DNA of 64,000 bases from Planctomycetota bacterium (GCA_027493525.1 JAOSKN010000001.1:1550001-1614000), one strand, 5' to 3'. Shown: positions 1 through 9,941, numbered from the stretch's first letter. The notes: generated by a model from the sequence alone, not told the origin. Numbers and translations are program-made.

Positions 1-2004
1 CGCGCGGCGCACGTCAGGGTTGCCCTCGCGCGCAAGAAATTCGATCTGCAGCAATTCCACCGCTTCGACCTTGGAAGAATCGTGCAACGCCTGCAGCGCG
101 AAGATCACCGCCTCGGGGCGGGCGTGCTCTTCGGCGAGCACCGCCTCGCATGCGCGGCGTTGTTCGGCGTCGCCCTGAAGCGCAAGCGCTCGCGCGTACT
201 TCAGGCGCAGGTCCTGGTCCAGCGTGGTCTCCGCCCCCGCGCGCAACGCCGGCAAAAGCTCCGGTAACTTCAGCGCCTCAGCCAGTTCCACCGCCCAACC
301 GCGGCGCGCGTTGGCCTCGTCCTCCGGCGGACTCAGGTCATCCCGGACCAGCGGGACGTCCGGATTCAGCTCGCGCTCCATGCATTCGACGATCCGGCTG
401 CGGTCAGCTTCGTCGCCCGCATGAAAGAGCACGTACGCCGCCCAGAACGCATTCCGAGACTCGATACGTTTCCGGATAAGCGCGTCGCATCGAAACCGCG
501 TGCGCGCATCGGCAACCTGAATGAGCGCCTCGGCGATCCGTTTCATGGGCGCGTGGGCCTCGTACGAGGTCTCCAGCAACTTCCACAATAGGCCTTCCTG
601 CTTCGCGTCCGGCATGACGACGAGATACTCCAGTGCGTACGGCAGCAGTTGGGTATGGCGCTCCTCCAGGACGGTCCGGGCGACCTCTCGAATCTCCGGC
701 ACGCGCTCACGGGTGCCGTAGACCAGCATGGCGCGGCGAGCCTCTTCGCCTTGCGCAGCCAGTACCGCCAAGTTCTTCTCTTCGTCGGGCGTGAGCCGGC
801 CTGCAAGCCTGGAGAGGGCCTGGAACCAGGCCGCAATGGGCTGGCGGACAAAGGCCTTGCGGACATAGGGCAGGCGGTCGAACCCGGCATGCTCGGCCAT
901 GGGGTCGGCCAGTTGATAGCGGCAGCACTGCCTCAACCATAGGCAAAGGTCCCACGCCTCCGCCTCACCGGCGGCGAAGAGCAGCGAAAGCTTCTCGTCT
1001 TCAAGGCCCCCGCCGCAGAGACCGTCCCATAGTTCCTGCTTGAGCCACGGCACGGCGCTCCGGTCGCCGCGCTCAATCAGGCCGCGCGCGGCTTGCAGGC
1101 GTTCCTCGGGCTTGCCGTTCGCAAAGACGTTGCGGAGGTATGGCAGCGCGTCGTTCGCATCGAGGTAAGAAACCATGCTCATGCCGCGCAGGTCCAGGGC
1201 GTGTGCGGCGGCATGTGCAGGGTCCAGTTCCAACAGCGCACGAAAGGCTTCTGGGGCACCCTCCTTCTGGCGACAGATCCTGGCGAGTGCCGGAACCGCC
1301 TGCGGACTACCGATCGTCACGAGGGCCTGGGCGGCAGCCTTGCGAACCACTTCTTCACTTTTGTCCGACTCGAGCTGGTTCACGAGCGGCTCAAGCGCTG
1401 GGACATGCTTCCATGCACCCAGGGCACGGATCGCAAAGCACTTATAGCCATAGTACGCATCTTGCCGGACCAGGTAGGCAAGCATCGAAGGAGCCGCACG
1501 TGGGTCGTTGATTTCCAGCAGCGCACTCAAGGTATGCATGATGAGGTTTTGGTCGCCTTCCACCAGCAGCTTGCCTAAGGGTTCCAGCGCATGGGTCGAG
1601 TGGATACGACCGAGGAATTCGATGCAAGTATTGGCCTCCATCTTTTTCGCGTAGTCATCGGCCTTGGCATCCTTGGGCAGGCATTGAAGGAAAAACGTTT
1701 CGAATTCCGGGCATCCGTAGAACGCAAGCGCTTCGAGAAGGACCTGGCGCCGCTCCGGCTCGCCGGCCATCAGGCCTTGTGCCGCGCCCAGCGTGACTTC
1801 GGGATGTGCGCGCGCGAAAGCGCGCGCATTGCGTGCCGTGTTCCTTTCCGCCAACGAAATGGATGGAGCGTACGGCCCCGTATGCCAATACGGATACTTC
1901 AGGAGCCAAGCCTTGGCCTGCGCTTCGACGCTGGGCTCTTGCGCTTGGACCGCCAGACCGCAAACGCACAGCGCACCAGCCAGGAATAACCCGGTCGATT
2001 GCAT
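1..2004 (-). CDS. Secreted HEAT-repeat protein, C-terminus cut by window edge
   Basis: Reading leftwards from an ATG at 2004, one frame stays open to base 1 (668 codons, no stop in the window), so the gene continues outside. The product starts with a typical signal peptide (MQSTGLFLAGALCVCGLAVQ then AQE). The body is helical, with repeated HEAT-like units such as HALEPLGKLLVEGDQNLIMH and RKAAAQALVTIGSPQAVPAL, which form protein-binding solenoids. No catalytic motif is visible. It is most likely exported; a partner cannot be named. It is divergent from the GntR-type regulator at 2210, with about 205 AT-rich bases between. No strong Shine-Dalgarno is visible before the ATG, but no other in-frame ATG lies close by. 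Confidence 0.8.
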   Translation of the reverse strand, partial: MQSTGLFLAGALCVCGLAVQAQEPSVEAQAKAWLLKYPYWHTGPYAPSISLAERNTARNARAFARAHPEVTLGAAQGLMAGEPERRQVLLEALAFYGCPEFETFFLQCLPKDAKADDYAKKMEANTCIEFLGRIHSTHALEPLGKLLVEGDQNLIMHTLSALLEINDPRAAPSMLAYLVRQDAYYGYKCFAIRALGAWKHVPALEPLVNQLESDKSEEVVRKAAAQALVTIGSPQAVPALARICRQKEGAPEAFRALLELDPAHAAAHALDLRGMSMVSYLDANDALPYLRNVFANGKPEERLQAARGLIERGDRSAVPWLKQELWDGLCGGGLEDEKLSLLFAAGEAEAWDLCLWLRQCCRYQLADPMAEHAGFDRLPYVRKAFVRQPIAAWFQALSRLAGRLTPDEEKNLAVLAAQGEEARRAMLVYGTRERVPEIREVARTVLEERHTQLLPYALEYLVVMPDAKQEGLLWKLLETSYEAHAPMKRIAEALIQVADARTRFRCDALIRKRIESRNAFWAAYVLFHAGDEADRSRIVECMERELNPDVPLVRDDLSPPEDEANARRGWAVELAEALKLPELLPALRAGAETTLDQDLRLKYARALALQGDAEQRRACEAVLAEEHARPEAVIFALQALHDSSKVEAVELLQIEFLAREGNPDVRRA

Positions 2005-2097
2005 CCGCTGTCATATGAAACTTCGATTGCGAACTGGAAGTTGCGCGCAAAGTGCAACAATTTCAAGCACCTTCCGTACACCTCAAATTTTATACCT

Positions 2098-2150
2098 GAG
2101 ATATCATTATTGAATATATATCTCTTTTGTTTACAAGTAGTTGAGATATC
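2098..2150. promoter_or_regulatory. Possible operator cluster, three GAGATAT half-sites
   Basis: The AT-rich gap between the divergent HEAT-repeat gene and the GntR-type regulator contains GAGATAT (2098-2104), its inverted copy ATATCTC (2118-2124) and another GAGATATC (2143-2150). An inverted pair plus a third copy just upstream of a repressor gene suits an autoregulated operator. This is inferred from position only. Confidence 0.4.
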
Positions 2151-2209
2151 TATATTATAGATGATGCAAATTCTTCGGATCTCTATTCTTCAGTGCTGTA
2201 TTCCACTGC

Positions 2210-3331
2210 GTGAAGACCCTCGATCCCCACAGCCCCGCGCCCTTCTACGAGCAGCTCAAGGAACTGCTCCGCAGCCGGATCGCGAAGGGCGAGTTCAAGC
2301 CCGAGACGGCGCTGCCCGACGAGCGCTCGCTGGCGGCCGAACTGGGGCTCTCGCGGATGACCGTGCGCCGGGCCTTCGTCGAATTGAGCCGCGAAGGTTT
2401 GCTCAAGCGCGTCCGCGGCCGGGGCACCTTCGTGCGCGGTTCCTTCGCGCCGCGGCCCCGGCGGCGCGCGCGCGAGGCGCTGGGGATCGTGGCGAGCTTC
2501 GACCGCTTCGCGCTGGGCAACGAGATGTTCTACCACCGGCTCATCTCGGGCATTCAGCAGGCCAGCGAAAAGGCCGGACTGCTGCTGGCCTGCCGCAGGA
2601 TCGAGGAGCCGCACGAAGCCCTGGTCTCCGCGCTGCGCCGCGATAAGGCGCTCAAGGGACTCCTCATCGTCGGCGTGACCGATCCGGTCTTCCTGAACCT
2701 CCTCGCGGCCCTGCCGCAGCCGTCGGTGCTGGTGGACAGTTGCCCGCCTCCGGGCGACCCGGTCTTCAACGAGGTCAACCACGACGGCCGGCCGGCGGTC
2801 CGCGCCGCGGTCGAGGAACTGATCCGCCTGGGCCATACGGATATCGGCATTCTGATCTCGACGGGAACTTCGTGTTTCACCGCGCAGCGCCTGGAGGCCT
2901 GGGAAGCGGCACACCGCGCGCACGGCCTGGAGCCCGACCCCGCGCGCGTCCACCGGATCATCCCCTGCGGCTCGAGCGCCTATGCGACGGTGCGGAAGCT
3001 GATCCAGGAAGGCCGCGCGCCCACGGCGTTCTTCTGCGGGGCCGGCGACGAACTGGCTCTCGGCGCGATGGCCGCGGCCCACGACGAAGGCTGGCGCGTC
3101 CCGCGCGATCTGAGCGTGGTCGGGATGGGCGACGTCGTGGCCTTCAGTTCGCCGTGGCTCTCCACCGTGCGCATGCCGATCGAACAACTGGGCGCCACCG
3201 GCGTCCAGGTTCTGCTGGACCGGTTCAAGGCCCCCACGGCCCCCCTGACCCGGATCATGCTGCCTTGCGAATGGATCGCGCGGGCTTCCTGTGCCTGCCC
3301 GCGCGCTTCGACTCCCCCGTCCCACGCGTAA
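2210..3331 (+). CDS. GntR-type HTH regulator with LacI-like sugar-binding domain (AraR-like)
   Basis: 373 aa from a GTG start. Residues 1-80 form a GntR winged helix: PFYEQLKELLRSRIAKGEFK, then the recognition region SLAAELGLSRMTVRRAFVEL and the wing RVRGRGTFVRG. Residues about 95-360 look like a LacI/periplasmic-binding-protein effector domain, with repeated ligand-domain features such as RAAVEELIRLGHTDIGIL and a C-terminal stretch SVVGMGDVVAFSSPWLSTVR. This arrangement is that of AraR-like repressors, where a sugar releases DNA. The gene ends 13 bases before a secreted glycan-active protein, which is probably its target. Inverted GAGATAT repeats lie just upstream. Confidence 0.85.
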   Translation: MKTLDPHSPAPFYEQLKELLRSRIAKGEFKPETALPDERSLAAELGLSRMTVRRAFVELSREGLLKRVRGRGTFVRGSFAPRPRRRAREALGIVASFDRFALGNEMFYHRLISGIQQASEKAGLLLACRRIEEPHEALVSALRRDKALKGLLIVGVTDPVFLNLLAALPQPSVLVDSCPPPGDPVFNEVNHDGRPAVRAAVEELIRLGHTDIGILISTGTSCFTAQRLEAWEAAHRAHGLEPDPARVHRIIPCGSSAYATVRKLIQEGRAPTAFFCGAGDELALGAMAAAHDEGWRVPRDLSVVGMGDVVAFSSPWLSTVRMPIEQLGATGVQVLLDRFKAPTAPLTRIMLPCEWIARASCACPRASTPPSHA

Positions 3332-3344
3332 CGGAGAGCCGCCC

Positions 3345-6119
3345 ATGTACACGCCCTTCCGCCTGTCCGGCCTCGCCGCCCTGCTCCTCGCCGCCGCGAG
3401 CTTCGCCGCGGAAGAGACGAAACTCGTCAACGACTTCGAGGACGACGGCGCCTTCCGAGGCTGGGACTTCAAGAAGAAGAGCAACGAACTGGCGGAAGAA
3501 CACGCCACGCACGGGAAGAAGAGCCTGAAGCTCGCTCCCGACGAGTACATGGTTTACTGGGCGCCCCAGGACTGGGCCGGCTACGACGCGCTGGTGCTCG
3601 ACATCTTCGTGGACGGCGAGGCGCCCGTCGGCGTCACGCTGCTCATCGCCGACAAGGACTGGGACAAGAACGGGAAGAAATACTGGGACCGGCATAACGG
3701 CGGCTTCAACCTGAAGCCCGGCGCGAACACCGTCTCGATCCCCGTCGGCGGCCTGTTCCGCGGCGAGGCCGGCAGCCGCAACAACAACCTCAAGTACAAC
3801 ATCAAGCCCGACGAGATCTTGCGCCTGGACCTCGGCTTCAAGCCCAGCGGCGCGGCCAAGGCGCTCTACCTCGACCACTTCCGGCTGGTGAAGGAATCGC
3901 GCCCCGAGGGCATCCTGGCCTTCGACTTCGGCCCCGAGAGCCAGACCGTCTTCCCGGGCTTCACGCCGATCTCATGGAACACCGTCCACGGCGAGAACGG
4001 CAACAAGGCCGGCCTGCTCAAGAAGGGCTACGCGCCCAGCCAGGCCCGCGACGACACCTTCCCCACCCGCCTCTATCAGGATTTCGTGGAACTCGGAGGG
4101 CACGAGTTCGTCGCCGACGTGCCCAACGGCGCGTGGCACGGCTGGGCGGTCTTCGACGACTGCGGCTATTGGGGCGGCGAGACCTGCCACCACACCAAGC
4201 GCTGGATCGAGGCCGAAGGCCAACAGGCCTGGGTCGACGACCGGGGCCCCGACGGCCCCAGCGATTACCTTTACCGCTTCGAGAAAATCGAACCGCGCCC
4301 CGGCGACAGCCTGTGGGAACTCTACATGAAGGACCTGTTCCTCCCGCGCCGCTTCTCGGCCGAGGTCAAGGACGGAAAGCTCAACCTGAAGCTCGGCGCC
4401 GACGCCGGCTGGTCCTGCAAACTCGCCGGCCTGATCCTCTACCCCGATGCAAAGAAGGCCGAGGCCGAGGTCTGGATCGCGGAGATCGAGAAGCGCAACC
4501 GCGAGGAGTTCGAGAGCCGCGCGCTCTACGTCGGCCCGAAGAACGGCTCGCTGCAGCCCCCCGAAGAGGCCGTCAAGGCCGGCTGGTGGCTCGGCTACCC
4601 AGGCCTGGAGGAGACGATTCACCTGACCGACGCGCCCGGGAAGGCCGACGGCAAGCTCGAGCGCGTTGCCGCCCTCGGACAGCGCGTCTCCTTCACCTTC
4701 GCCGTCCGGCCACTCAAGGACTTCGCTGGCGAGATCGCGCTAAGCGCAAGCGACCTGAAAGGTCCGGGCATCCTTCCCGCCGCCGAGGTGGACCTGCGCT
4801 GCGTCCGCCATGGCACTTCGCGGAGCTTTAACAGCATCGCGTACACCATCGAGCCGCATTTGCTCGTGCCCGTCGCCGGCAGCGGCGTGCAGCTTACGCA
4901 GGATCTGACGCGGCAGTTCTGGGTCACCGTCCGCGTGCCCGAGGACGCCAAACCCGGGCGCTATCAAGGCTCGCTCGCGCTCAATGCCGGCGCGCTGAAG
5001 CTCGACCTGCCCTTCGCCGTGGACGTCGTGAACCTCAAACTCGACGAGCCGGACTACGCGATGGGCTTCTACGGCTTCCACGTGCCGGGCTCCCTGCCCG
5101 AAGCCAGGCGCGCCGAGGCGCGCCTGGGCCTCTTCAGGCTCCTGCGCGAGAGCGGCATGACCACCTTCACCGGCGGTCCTGGCATTCCCTTCAAGGGCCT
5201 GGACGCGGCCGGAAAGCCGATCCTGGACTTCACCGCGATCGACCCGTTCCTGCGCGACGCCAAGGCCGCCGGGTTCACGGGGCCGCTCAGTTGCTACGGC
5301 GGGCCGGGCATGGTGACGGGGCTCCACGACGGCTACACCATCGGCAAGACCGGGCGCGAGTGGGCGCAGAAGACCGGCAAGAGCTTCCCCGAGCTGCTCG
5401 GGATCGTCTGGGGCGCCGTGCGCGACCACGCCAAGGCCGAAGGCTGGCCCGAGATCCTGATCGGGCTCAACGACGAACCGCGCACCATCGACAGCGCCAA
5501 CGCGCAGCTTGAACTGTACAAGGCCTACGCCGAGGGCGCGCCGTGGGTCCGGACCGGCGGCTCGTACTCCGTGCATTGGGAAGGGCGCGACGAACTCTCC
5601 AAGATCATCCAGGAACACTTCATGGCCCTGCAATGGTCGGCGCTCAACAGCCACAAGCAGATCGACCTGGACAAGGCCAAGGAGTTCAAGAAAGAGATGT
5701 ACATCTACAACCAGGGCACGAACCGCTACTCCTTTGGAGCCTATCAGTGGGCGGAGTTCCACAAGGGCGTGCGCGGGCGCTTCCAATGGCATCTGCTGGC
5801 CCTGCACGGCTACCAGTTTTTCGACCTGGACGGGCGCGAGCCGGACACGGCGATGATCCACTGGGGGCGCGAGGGCGCGATTCCGACCATTCACCTGCCG
5901 CGCTGCCGCGAGGGCGCCGACGACTTCCGTTTCGCCGTCACGCTCTGGAACGCCGCGTCGAAGAAGAAGGGCGCGCCCGCCGCCGACGCCGCGCTGGCGT
6001 GGCTCGAAGACATCAGCAGCCAGATTCCGGCCGGGGCCAACAAGCGGCCCAAGGGCTTCATGGACGACGAAGCCTTCCGCGCCGCCTGCCTGGAGCACCT
6101 GAAGAAGCTGACGCCTTAA
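3345..6119 (+). CDS. Secreted DUF4091-like glycoside-hydrolase-type protein with N-terminal carbohydrate-binding domains
   Basis: About 924 aa. The ATG at 3345 is preferred over the upstream in-frame one because it follows GGAGAG and opens a clear signal peptide (MYTPFRLSGLAALLLAAASF). Residues about 25-185 resemble a CBM/CIA30-like beta-sandwich, about 190-390 a malectin-like galactose-binding fold with many aromatic residues. The C-terminal half resembles the DUF4091 (GH123-related) barrel, ending with the typical CREGADDFRFAVTLWN block. It probably acts on an exported or environmental glycan; the substrate is unknown. It is in an apparent operon with the GntR/LacI-type regulator. Confidence 0.75.
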   Translation: MYTPFRLSGLAALLLAAASFAAEETKLVNDFEDDGAFRGWDFKKKSNELAEEHATHGKKSLKLAPDEYMVYWAPQDWAGYDALVLDIFVDGEAPVGVTLLIADKDWDKNGKKYWDRHNGGFNLKPGANTVSIPVGGLFRGEAGSRNNNLKYNIKPDEILRLDLGFKPSGAAKALYLDHFRLVKESRPEGILAFDFGPESQTVFPGFTPISWNTVHGENGNKAGLLKKGYAPSQARDDTFPTRLYQDFVELGGHEFVADVPNGAWHGWAVFDDCGYWGGETCHHTKRWIEAEGQQAWVDDRGPDGPSDYLYRFEKIEPRPGDSLWELYMKDLFLPRRFSAEVKDGKLNLKLGADAGWSCKLAGLILYPDAKKAEAEVWIAEIEKRNREEFESRALYVGPKNGSLQPPEEAVKAGWWLGYPGLEETIHLTDAPGKADGKLERVAALGQRVSFTFAVRPLKDFAGEIALSASDLKGPGILPAAEVDLRCVRHGTSRSFNSIAYTIEPHLLVPVAGSGVQLTQDLTRQFWVTVRVPEDAKPGRYQGSLALNAGALKLDLPFAVDVVNLKLDEPDYAMGFYGFHVPGSLPEARRAEARLGLFRLLRESGMTTFTGGPGIPFKGLDAAGKPILDFTAIDPFLRDAKAAGFTGPLSCYGGPGMVTGLHDGYTIGKTGREWAQKTGKSFPELLGIVWGAVRDHAKAEGWPEILIGLNDEPRTIDSANAQLELYKAYAEGAPWVRTGGSYSVHWEGRDELSKIIQEHFMALQWSALNSHKQIDLDKAKEFKKEMYIYNQGTNRYSFGAYQWAEFHKGVRGRFQWHLLALHGYQFFDLDGREPDTAMIHWGREGAIPTIHLPRCREGADDFRFAVTLWNAASKKKGAPAADAALAWLEDISSQIPAGANKRPKGFMDDEAFRAACLEHLKKLTP

Positions 6120-6333
6120 GCCGTACCCTCATGCCGGCGGTTCCGGCGCTGCGCGATCCGCGCGCGCCGGGACCGCTCACCTACGCCACGCCAGCGCAAG
6201 CGCTCCGCTCTAATTCCGTATCGAATTATCAAAAGACCCCCCGTCGCGCCCGTAACGCTAAGCCTGAAACGGGGCTTCAACCGGAAGCCCAACGCCAACC
6301 TCGGCAAGGGCTTGGAGGAAAGGGCGCAATCCC

Positions 6334-6945
6334 ATGCTCAACGAATTATGGGCGGGCTTCGACGCGCTGGAAAAGGTCTTCGCGACCTGCGCCTTCGCCG
6401 GAACGCTCTTTTTTCTGCTGCGCATGGGCTGGTCGCTTTTCGCGGGCCTGGACGGCGGCGACGCCGGGGACGCGGCCTCCGACCTGGACTCCGACGCCCA
6501 CCACGGCGACGGGCACGACAGCGACCACGCCTTCAAGATCCTCACCGTCACCGGGCTGACGGGCTTCGTGATGATGTTCGGCTGGAGCGGGCTGGCGGCC
6601 TCGGCGCAGTTCGGCCTCGGCGCGTTCCTCTCGATCCTCTTCAGCCTGGGCGCCGGCGGGTTCATGCTGATCCTCGTCGGCTATCTGACGCAGGCGCTGC
6701 TCAAGCTCGGTAGCCGCGGCGCGTGCTTCCGCCTGGGCGATTGCGTCGGCCGCACCGGCAGCGTGTACCTGAAGATCCCAGCCGGCGGCAAAGGCAAGAT
6801 CCAGATCACGCTCGACGACGCCACGCACGAAATCGAAGCCGTATCCGCCGACGCGAAGGAGATCGAATCCTTCCGCGAAGTGGAGGTGGTGCGGCTCGTG
6901 GACCGGGAGACGGTCGCGGTAAAGCGGCTCGGCGGCCGGTCCTGA
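6334..6945 (+). CDS. NfeD/YqiJ-like membrane protein, flotillin partner
   Basis: 203 aa. The N-terminal part has several hydrophobic segments (about residues 17-35, 70-90 and 95-120) separated by an Asp/His-rich loop (DLDSDAHHGDGHDSDH). The C-terminal 70 residues are predicted to be an OB-fold-like soluble domain (GRTGSVYLKIPAGGKGKI... VEVVRLVDRETVAVKRL), as in NfeD and YqiJ proteins. NfeD-type proteins are usually encoded beside SPFH/flotillin genes and influence membrane-domain organisation. That is the case here: the flotillin starts 61 bases downstream. The His/Asp-rich loop could bind metal, which is an inference. Confidence 0.75.
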   Translation: MLNELWAGFDALEKVFATCAFAGTLFFLLRMGWSLFAGLDGGDAGDAASDLDSDAHHGDGHDSDHAFKILTVTGLTGFVMMFGWSGLAASAQFGLGAFLSILFSLGAGGFMLILVGYLTQALLKLGSRGACFRLGDCVGRTGSVYLKIPAGGKGKIQITLDDATHEIEAVSADAKEIESFREVEVVRLVDRETVAVKRLGGRS

Positions 6946-7006
6946 ACCACCGGGCGCGCAAGCGCCCCAACGCGTCGGGAAGACGCAAAGGAGAGAGGGG
7001 GTACCC

Positions 7007-8482
7007 ATGTTGAACCACCCCGTGCTGCTGGCCCTGGACCTGAACTACGGCATGCTCGGCGCCGGATTCGGCGTGCTGTTCCTGTTCTTTATCGTGGCCT
7101 TCCTGGCGAGCCGCTACCGGCGCTGCCCGTCCAACAAGGTCCTCTGCGTCTACGGGCGCGTGGGCGAGGGGCAGTCGGTCCAGACCTACCACGGTGGCGG
7201 CGCCTTCGTCTGGCCCCTGATCCAGGACTACAAGTACCTGGACCTGACGCCGATGACGATCAGCATCCCGCTCAAGAACGCGCTCTCGCTCCAGAACATC
7301 CGCATCAACGTGCCCAGCACGTTCACGATCGCGATCCACACCGAGCCGCAGTCGATGAACCAGGCGGCGATCCGGCTCCTGGAACTCGAACAGCGCGAGA
7401 TCGAGCAGATGGCGACCGAGATCATCTTCGGCCAGCTCCGCCTGACGGTGGCATCCCTGACCATCGAGCAGATCAACCAGGACCGTGAAAGCTTCCTGGC
7501 CTCCATCCGCAACAACGTCGAAGCCGAGCTGCGCAAGGTCGGCCTGTACCTGATCAACGTGAACATCACCGACATCACCGACGAGTCCGGGTACATCGAG
7601 AGCATCGGCAAGAAGGCCGCGGCCACCGCCGTCAACCAGGCCCGCGTGGACGTGGCCGAGCAGGAGAAGCTGGGCGCGATCGGCGAGGCCCAGGCGCAAC
7701 AGGAGCAGCGCATCCGCGTCGCGGCCTTCACCGCGCAGGCCGTCGAGGGCGAGAACACCGCGAAGGCCAAGATGGCCTCCTACAACGCCGATTTGCAGGA
7801 ACAGGAAGCCGAGGCGCAGCGGCGCGCCAAGGTCGCCCAGCAAGTCGCCTTCGCCGAAGTCCAGAAGGCCCGCGCCGACGCCGAGAACAGCCGGCTCGAG
7901 GCCGAGGAGGTCGTGCCGCGCGAGATCGAGAAGAAGAAGGTCGAGATCTCCGCGAGCGCAGAGGCCGAGCGGCGCCGCCGCGAGGCCCAGGGCCGCGCCG
8001 ACGCCATCCTGGCCCTGCGCCAGGCCGAGGCCGAGGGCCTCCAGAAGGTCCTCGATGCCAAGTCCGAAGGCTACCGCAAGCTGGTCGAGTCCTGCGGCGG
8101 CAACGCCCAGGCCGCCGCGACCATGCTCATGGTCGAGAAGATGGAGGAACTGGTGAAGCTCCAGACCGAGGCCGTCAAGAACCTCAAGATCGACAAGATC
8201 ACCGTCTGGGACGGCGGCGCCGGCGGAAAGAAAGGCAGCACGACGGCCAATTTCGTCAGCAGCATGGTCAAATCGCTGCCCGCGCTCCACGATGTCGCCC
8301 AGATGGCCGGCGTGAAGCTGCCGGAATACCTCGGCCACCTCGACGCCGGAGCCAATGGGCACACCAAGGCGGAACCGGCGCCCCGCAAGGCCGTCCGCGA
8401 CGCGCTCGCCGCCCGAAAGCCCGGAAGGCAGGACGCCGAGGCGCGCGAGGACTTCAAGCTCGACGAAGATCGCGAGTCCTGA
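7007..8482 (+). CDS. Flotillin-like SPFH-domain protein (YqiK/FloT type)
   Basis: 491 aa, preceded by GGAGAG. One N-terminal membrane segment (about 15-38) is followed by the SPFH/band-7 domain (about 40-210: NKVLCVYGRVGEGQSVQTYH, then the FTIAI...EQMATEI region). A long Ala/Glu-rich coiled coil follows (about 215-380, with the EAQAQQEQRIRVAA and EAEAQRRAKVAQQV repeats). The tail (about 430-491) is variable and charged. Flotillins oligomerise through the coiled coil and scaffold membrane microdomains. The upstream NfeD-like gene is the usual partner. The gene ends just before a strong terminator. Confidence 0.9.
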   Translation: MLNHPVLLALDLNYGMLGAGFGVLFLFFIVAFLASRYRRCPSNKVLCVYGRVGEGQSVQTYHGGGAFVWPLIQDYKYLDLTPMTISIPLKNALSLQNIRINVPSTFTIAIHTEPQSMNQAAIRLLELEQREIEQMATEIIFGQLRLTVASLTIEQINQDRESFLASIRNNVEAELRKVGLYLINVNITDITDESGYIESIGKKAAATAVNQARVDVAEQEKLGAIGEAQAQQEQRIRVAAFTAQAVEGENTAKAKMASYNADLQEQEAEAQRRAKVAQQVAFAEVQKARADAENSRLEAEEVVPREIEKKKVEISASAEAERRRREAQGRADAILALRQAEAEGLQKVLDAKSEGYRKLVESCGGNAQAAATMLMVEKMEELVKLQTEAVKNLKIDKITVWDGGAGGKKGSTTANFVSSMVKSLPALHDVAQMAGVKLPEYLGHLDAGANGHTKAEPAPRKAVRDALAARKPGRQDAEAREDFKLDEDRES

Positions 8483-8506
8483 TCCCGGTCAAGTCCGGTG
8501 AAAGCA

Positions 8507-8532
8507 AAACGGGCCCCGCAAGGGGCCCGTTT
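8507..8532. terminator. Bidirectional intrinsic terminator
   Basis: An 11-bp perfect stem (AAACGGGCCCC / GGGGCCCGTTT) with a GCAA tetraloop lies between the convergent flotillin and PA14 genes. The A and T runs at the two ends allow it to work in both directions. Confidence 0.9.
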
Positions 8533-8557
8533 CATTTCGTTCTTGCGCTCCGTGCCG

Positions 8558-9541
8558 TTATTCGGTCTTTTCTTTCTCGTCTTCCTTCTTGGGCTCCGGC
8601 ACCTTCTCGCCGGGCAGGGTCTCGTGCCGCAACTGCTCGCCCGAGACGCGCTCGCGGACCCCGTCGGCGGGCTTGTAGGAAATCCAGCATTCGGCCGGCG
8701 AACCGGCGTTAAAGTACTCGACCAGCAGTTCGATCTCTCCAGGCTTCAAGTCCACCTGCCCCCACATGCTCTCGGCTTTGTGGCTGCCGTCGTTGTCGGC
8801 CACCAGCGCGCCGTTGATGAAAAGGCGCGAGCCGTCATCGGAGGTGACCCAGAAGGTATAAAGCCCTTCCTGCTCGATCTTCATCTTCCCGCTCAGGCGG
8901 CCGTAGACCTTTTCGCTTGGGGCGCCCGGAGGCTTGCCTTTCTCGACATGGAACCCGCCGCGTTCGAGCTGGTAGATCGCATCCGGCGCGCGCTCGGGCT
9001 TCTTGGGCAGGCTCTCGAACTTGCCTTTGACCTTGGACCAGTCCCACCACTCGGCGCGCAAGCCGGGCAGGACGGGCGGCAGGCCCGGCTCGGCCGGCGC
9101 GGGGTTGGCCACGGCCAGCGCGGGACCTTCATGACCTTCCGCTTCGGTCGATGCCGCCGCGACTTCCGGCTCGGCCGGATTCGCGAAACTTGCCCCGCGC
9201 AGGAACGACCCGCCCGCGTACCCGGCGGCGATCATCAACAGCGCCGAAGCCGGCAGCGCGAGCTTTTTCCAGGGCAGGGGCTTGCGCGGCGCCCGAGGCG
9301 TGGCCTGTTGAGGTTCCGGAGCAGGAGCTTCCGCCCGTTGAGACGCCCGCGGCGGCTCGGCGCCGGCGCGCGCGGATGGACGTGCGGCCTGTGGGGCGGC
9401 CCGCTCGGACGCCCGGCGCGTCGTGTCGCTGGCGATGGGTTGCGCGGAGGTCGAACGGCGGGCAGGGCGCGCGGCGCGATCCGATTCGGCAGGCGATACG
9501 GCGCCGGGCAAGGCCTGCGCCGCCGTGGAGCGCCGCTTCAC
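8558..9541 (-). CDS. Membrane-anchored PA14-domain protein
   Basis: 327 aa from a GTG; the start is uncertain because the frame stays open upstream to about 9667 without a good start. Residues 1-90 are low-complexity (Ala, Arg, Pro) and probably cytoplasmic. One membrane helix follows (LALPASALLMIAAGYAGGSF, about 93-113), then an exported linker. Residues about 155-300 form a PA14-like domain with the hallmark GLYTFWVTSDDGSRLFINGA and a later LLVEYFNAGSPAECWISY strand. PA14 domains bind carbohydrate in many exported enzymes and adhesins. The tail is rich in Lys and Glu. No enzyme domain is attached, so a binding or sensory role is more likely. It is convergent with the flotillin gene. Confidence 0.75.
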   Translation of the reverse strand: MKRRSTAAQALPGAVSPAESDRAARPARRSTSAQPIASDTTRRASERAAPQAARPSARAGAEPPRASQRAEAPAPEPQQATPRAPRKPLPWKKLALPASALLMIAAGYAGGSFLRGASFANPAEPEVAAASTEAEGHEGPALAVANPAPAEPGLPPVLPGLRAEWWDWSKVKGKFESLPKKPERAPDAIYQLERGGFHVEKGKPPGAPSEKVYGRLSGKMKIEQEGLYTFWVTSDDGSRLFINGALVADNDGSHKAESMWGQVDLKPGEIELLVEYFNAGSPAECWISYKPADGVRERVSGEQLRHETLPGEKVPEPKKEDEKEKTE

Positions 9542-9941
9542 CCCCTGCGGAGGCGTGGCCCGCGGCGGAACCTGCGCCCCGCTGGTGCGGCGTGGTAGCG
9601 CCGAACCCCGCGCGGGGACGATCGCGCCGGAGCGGTCCGCCTCGAGGAGTCCGAACCGCGCCCGGAGTCACGGCGCACGAAGCGCTTCCGCTCCTCGCCA
9701 TCCCCCAGACGCCTTGAAGATCGCCGACCGCCAGCCGCCATATTCGATTCCCGCTCGTCCCAACCTATGGACGCGTAACCGATCCACTGGCATGCACGCA
9801 AGCAATTTCCTACAGGTGCAATACACCGAGGCCGGTCCCACATAAGTAACGAAGGTTAAGAGTTCAGCTTGCCTATAGGGCTCAAAAAAGTTGCACCGTG
9901 CATTAACTTGAAATTCCCGGCAAATACCCCCTTGGAGGGGC
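9542..9941. other. Intergenic region upstream of the PA14 gene
   Basis: No convincing gene. The frame of the PA14 protein extends open to about 9667 without ATG, GTG or TTG, so the true start may use a rare codon or a base may be missing. A small hairpin (CCCCT-TGG-AGGGG, 9928-9940) lies just past the stop of the NtrC-type gene and may end its transcript. Nothing else is recognised. Confidence 0.4.
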
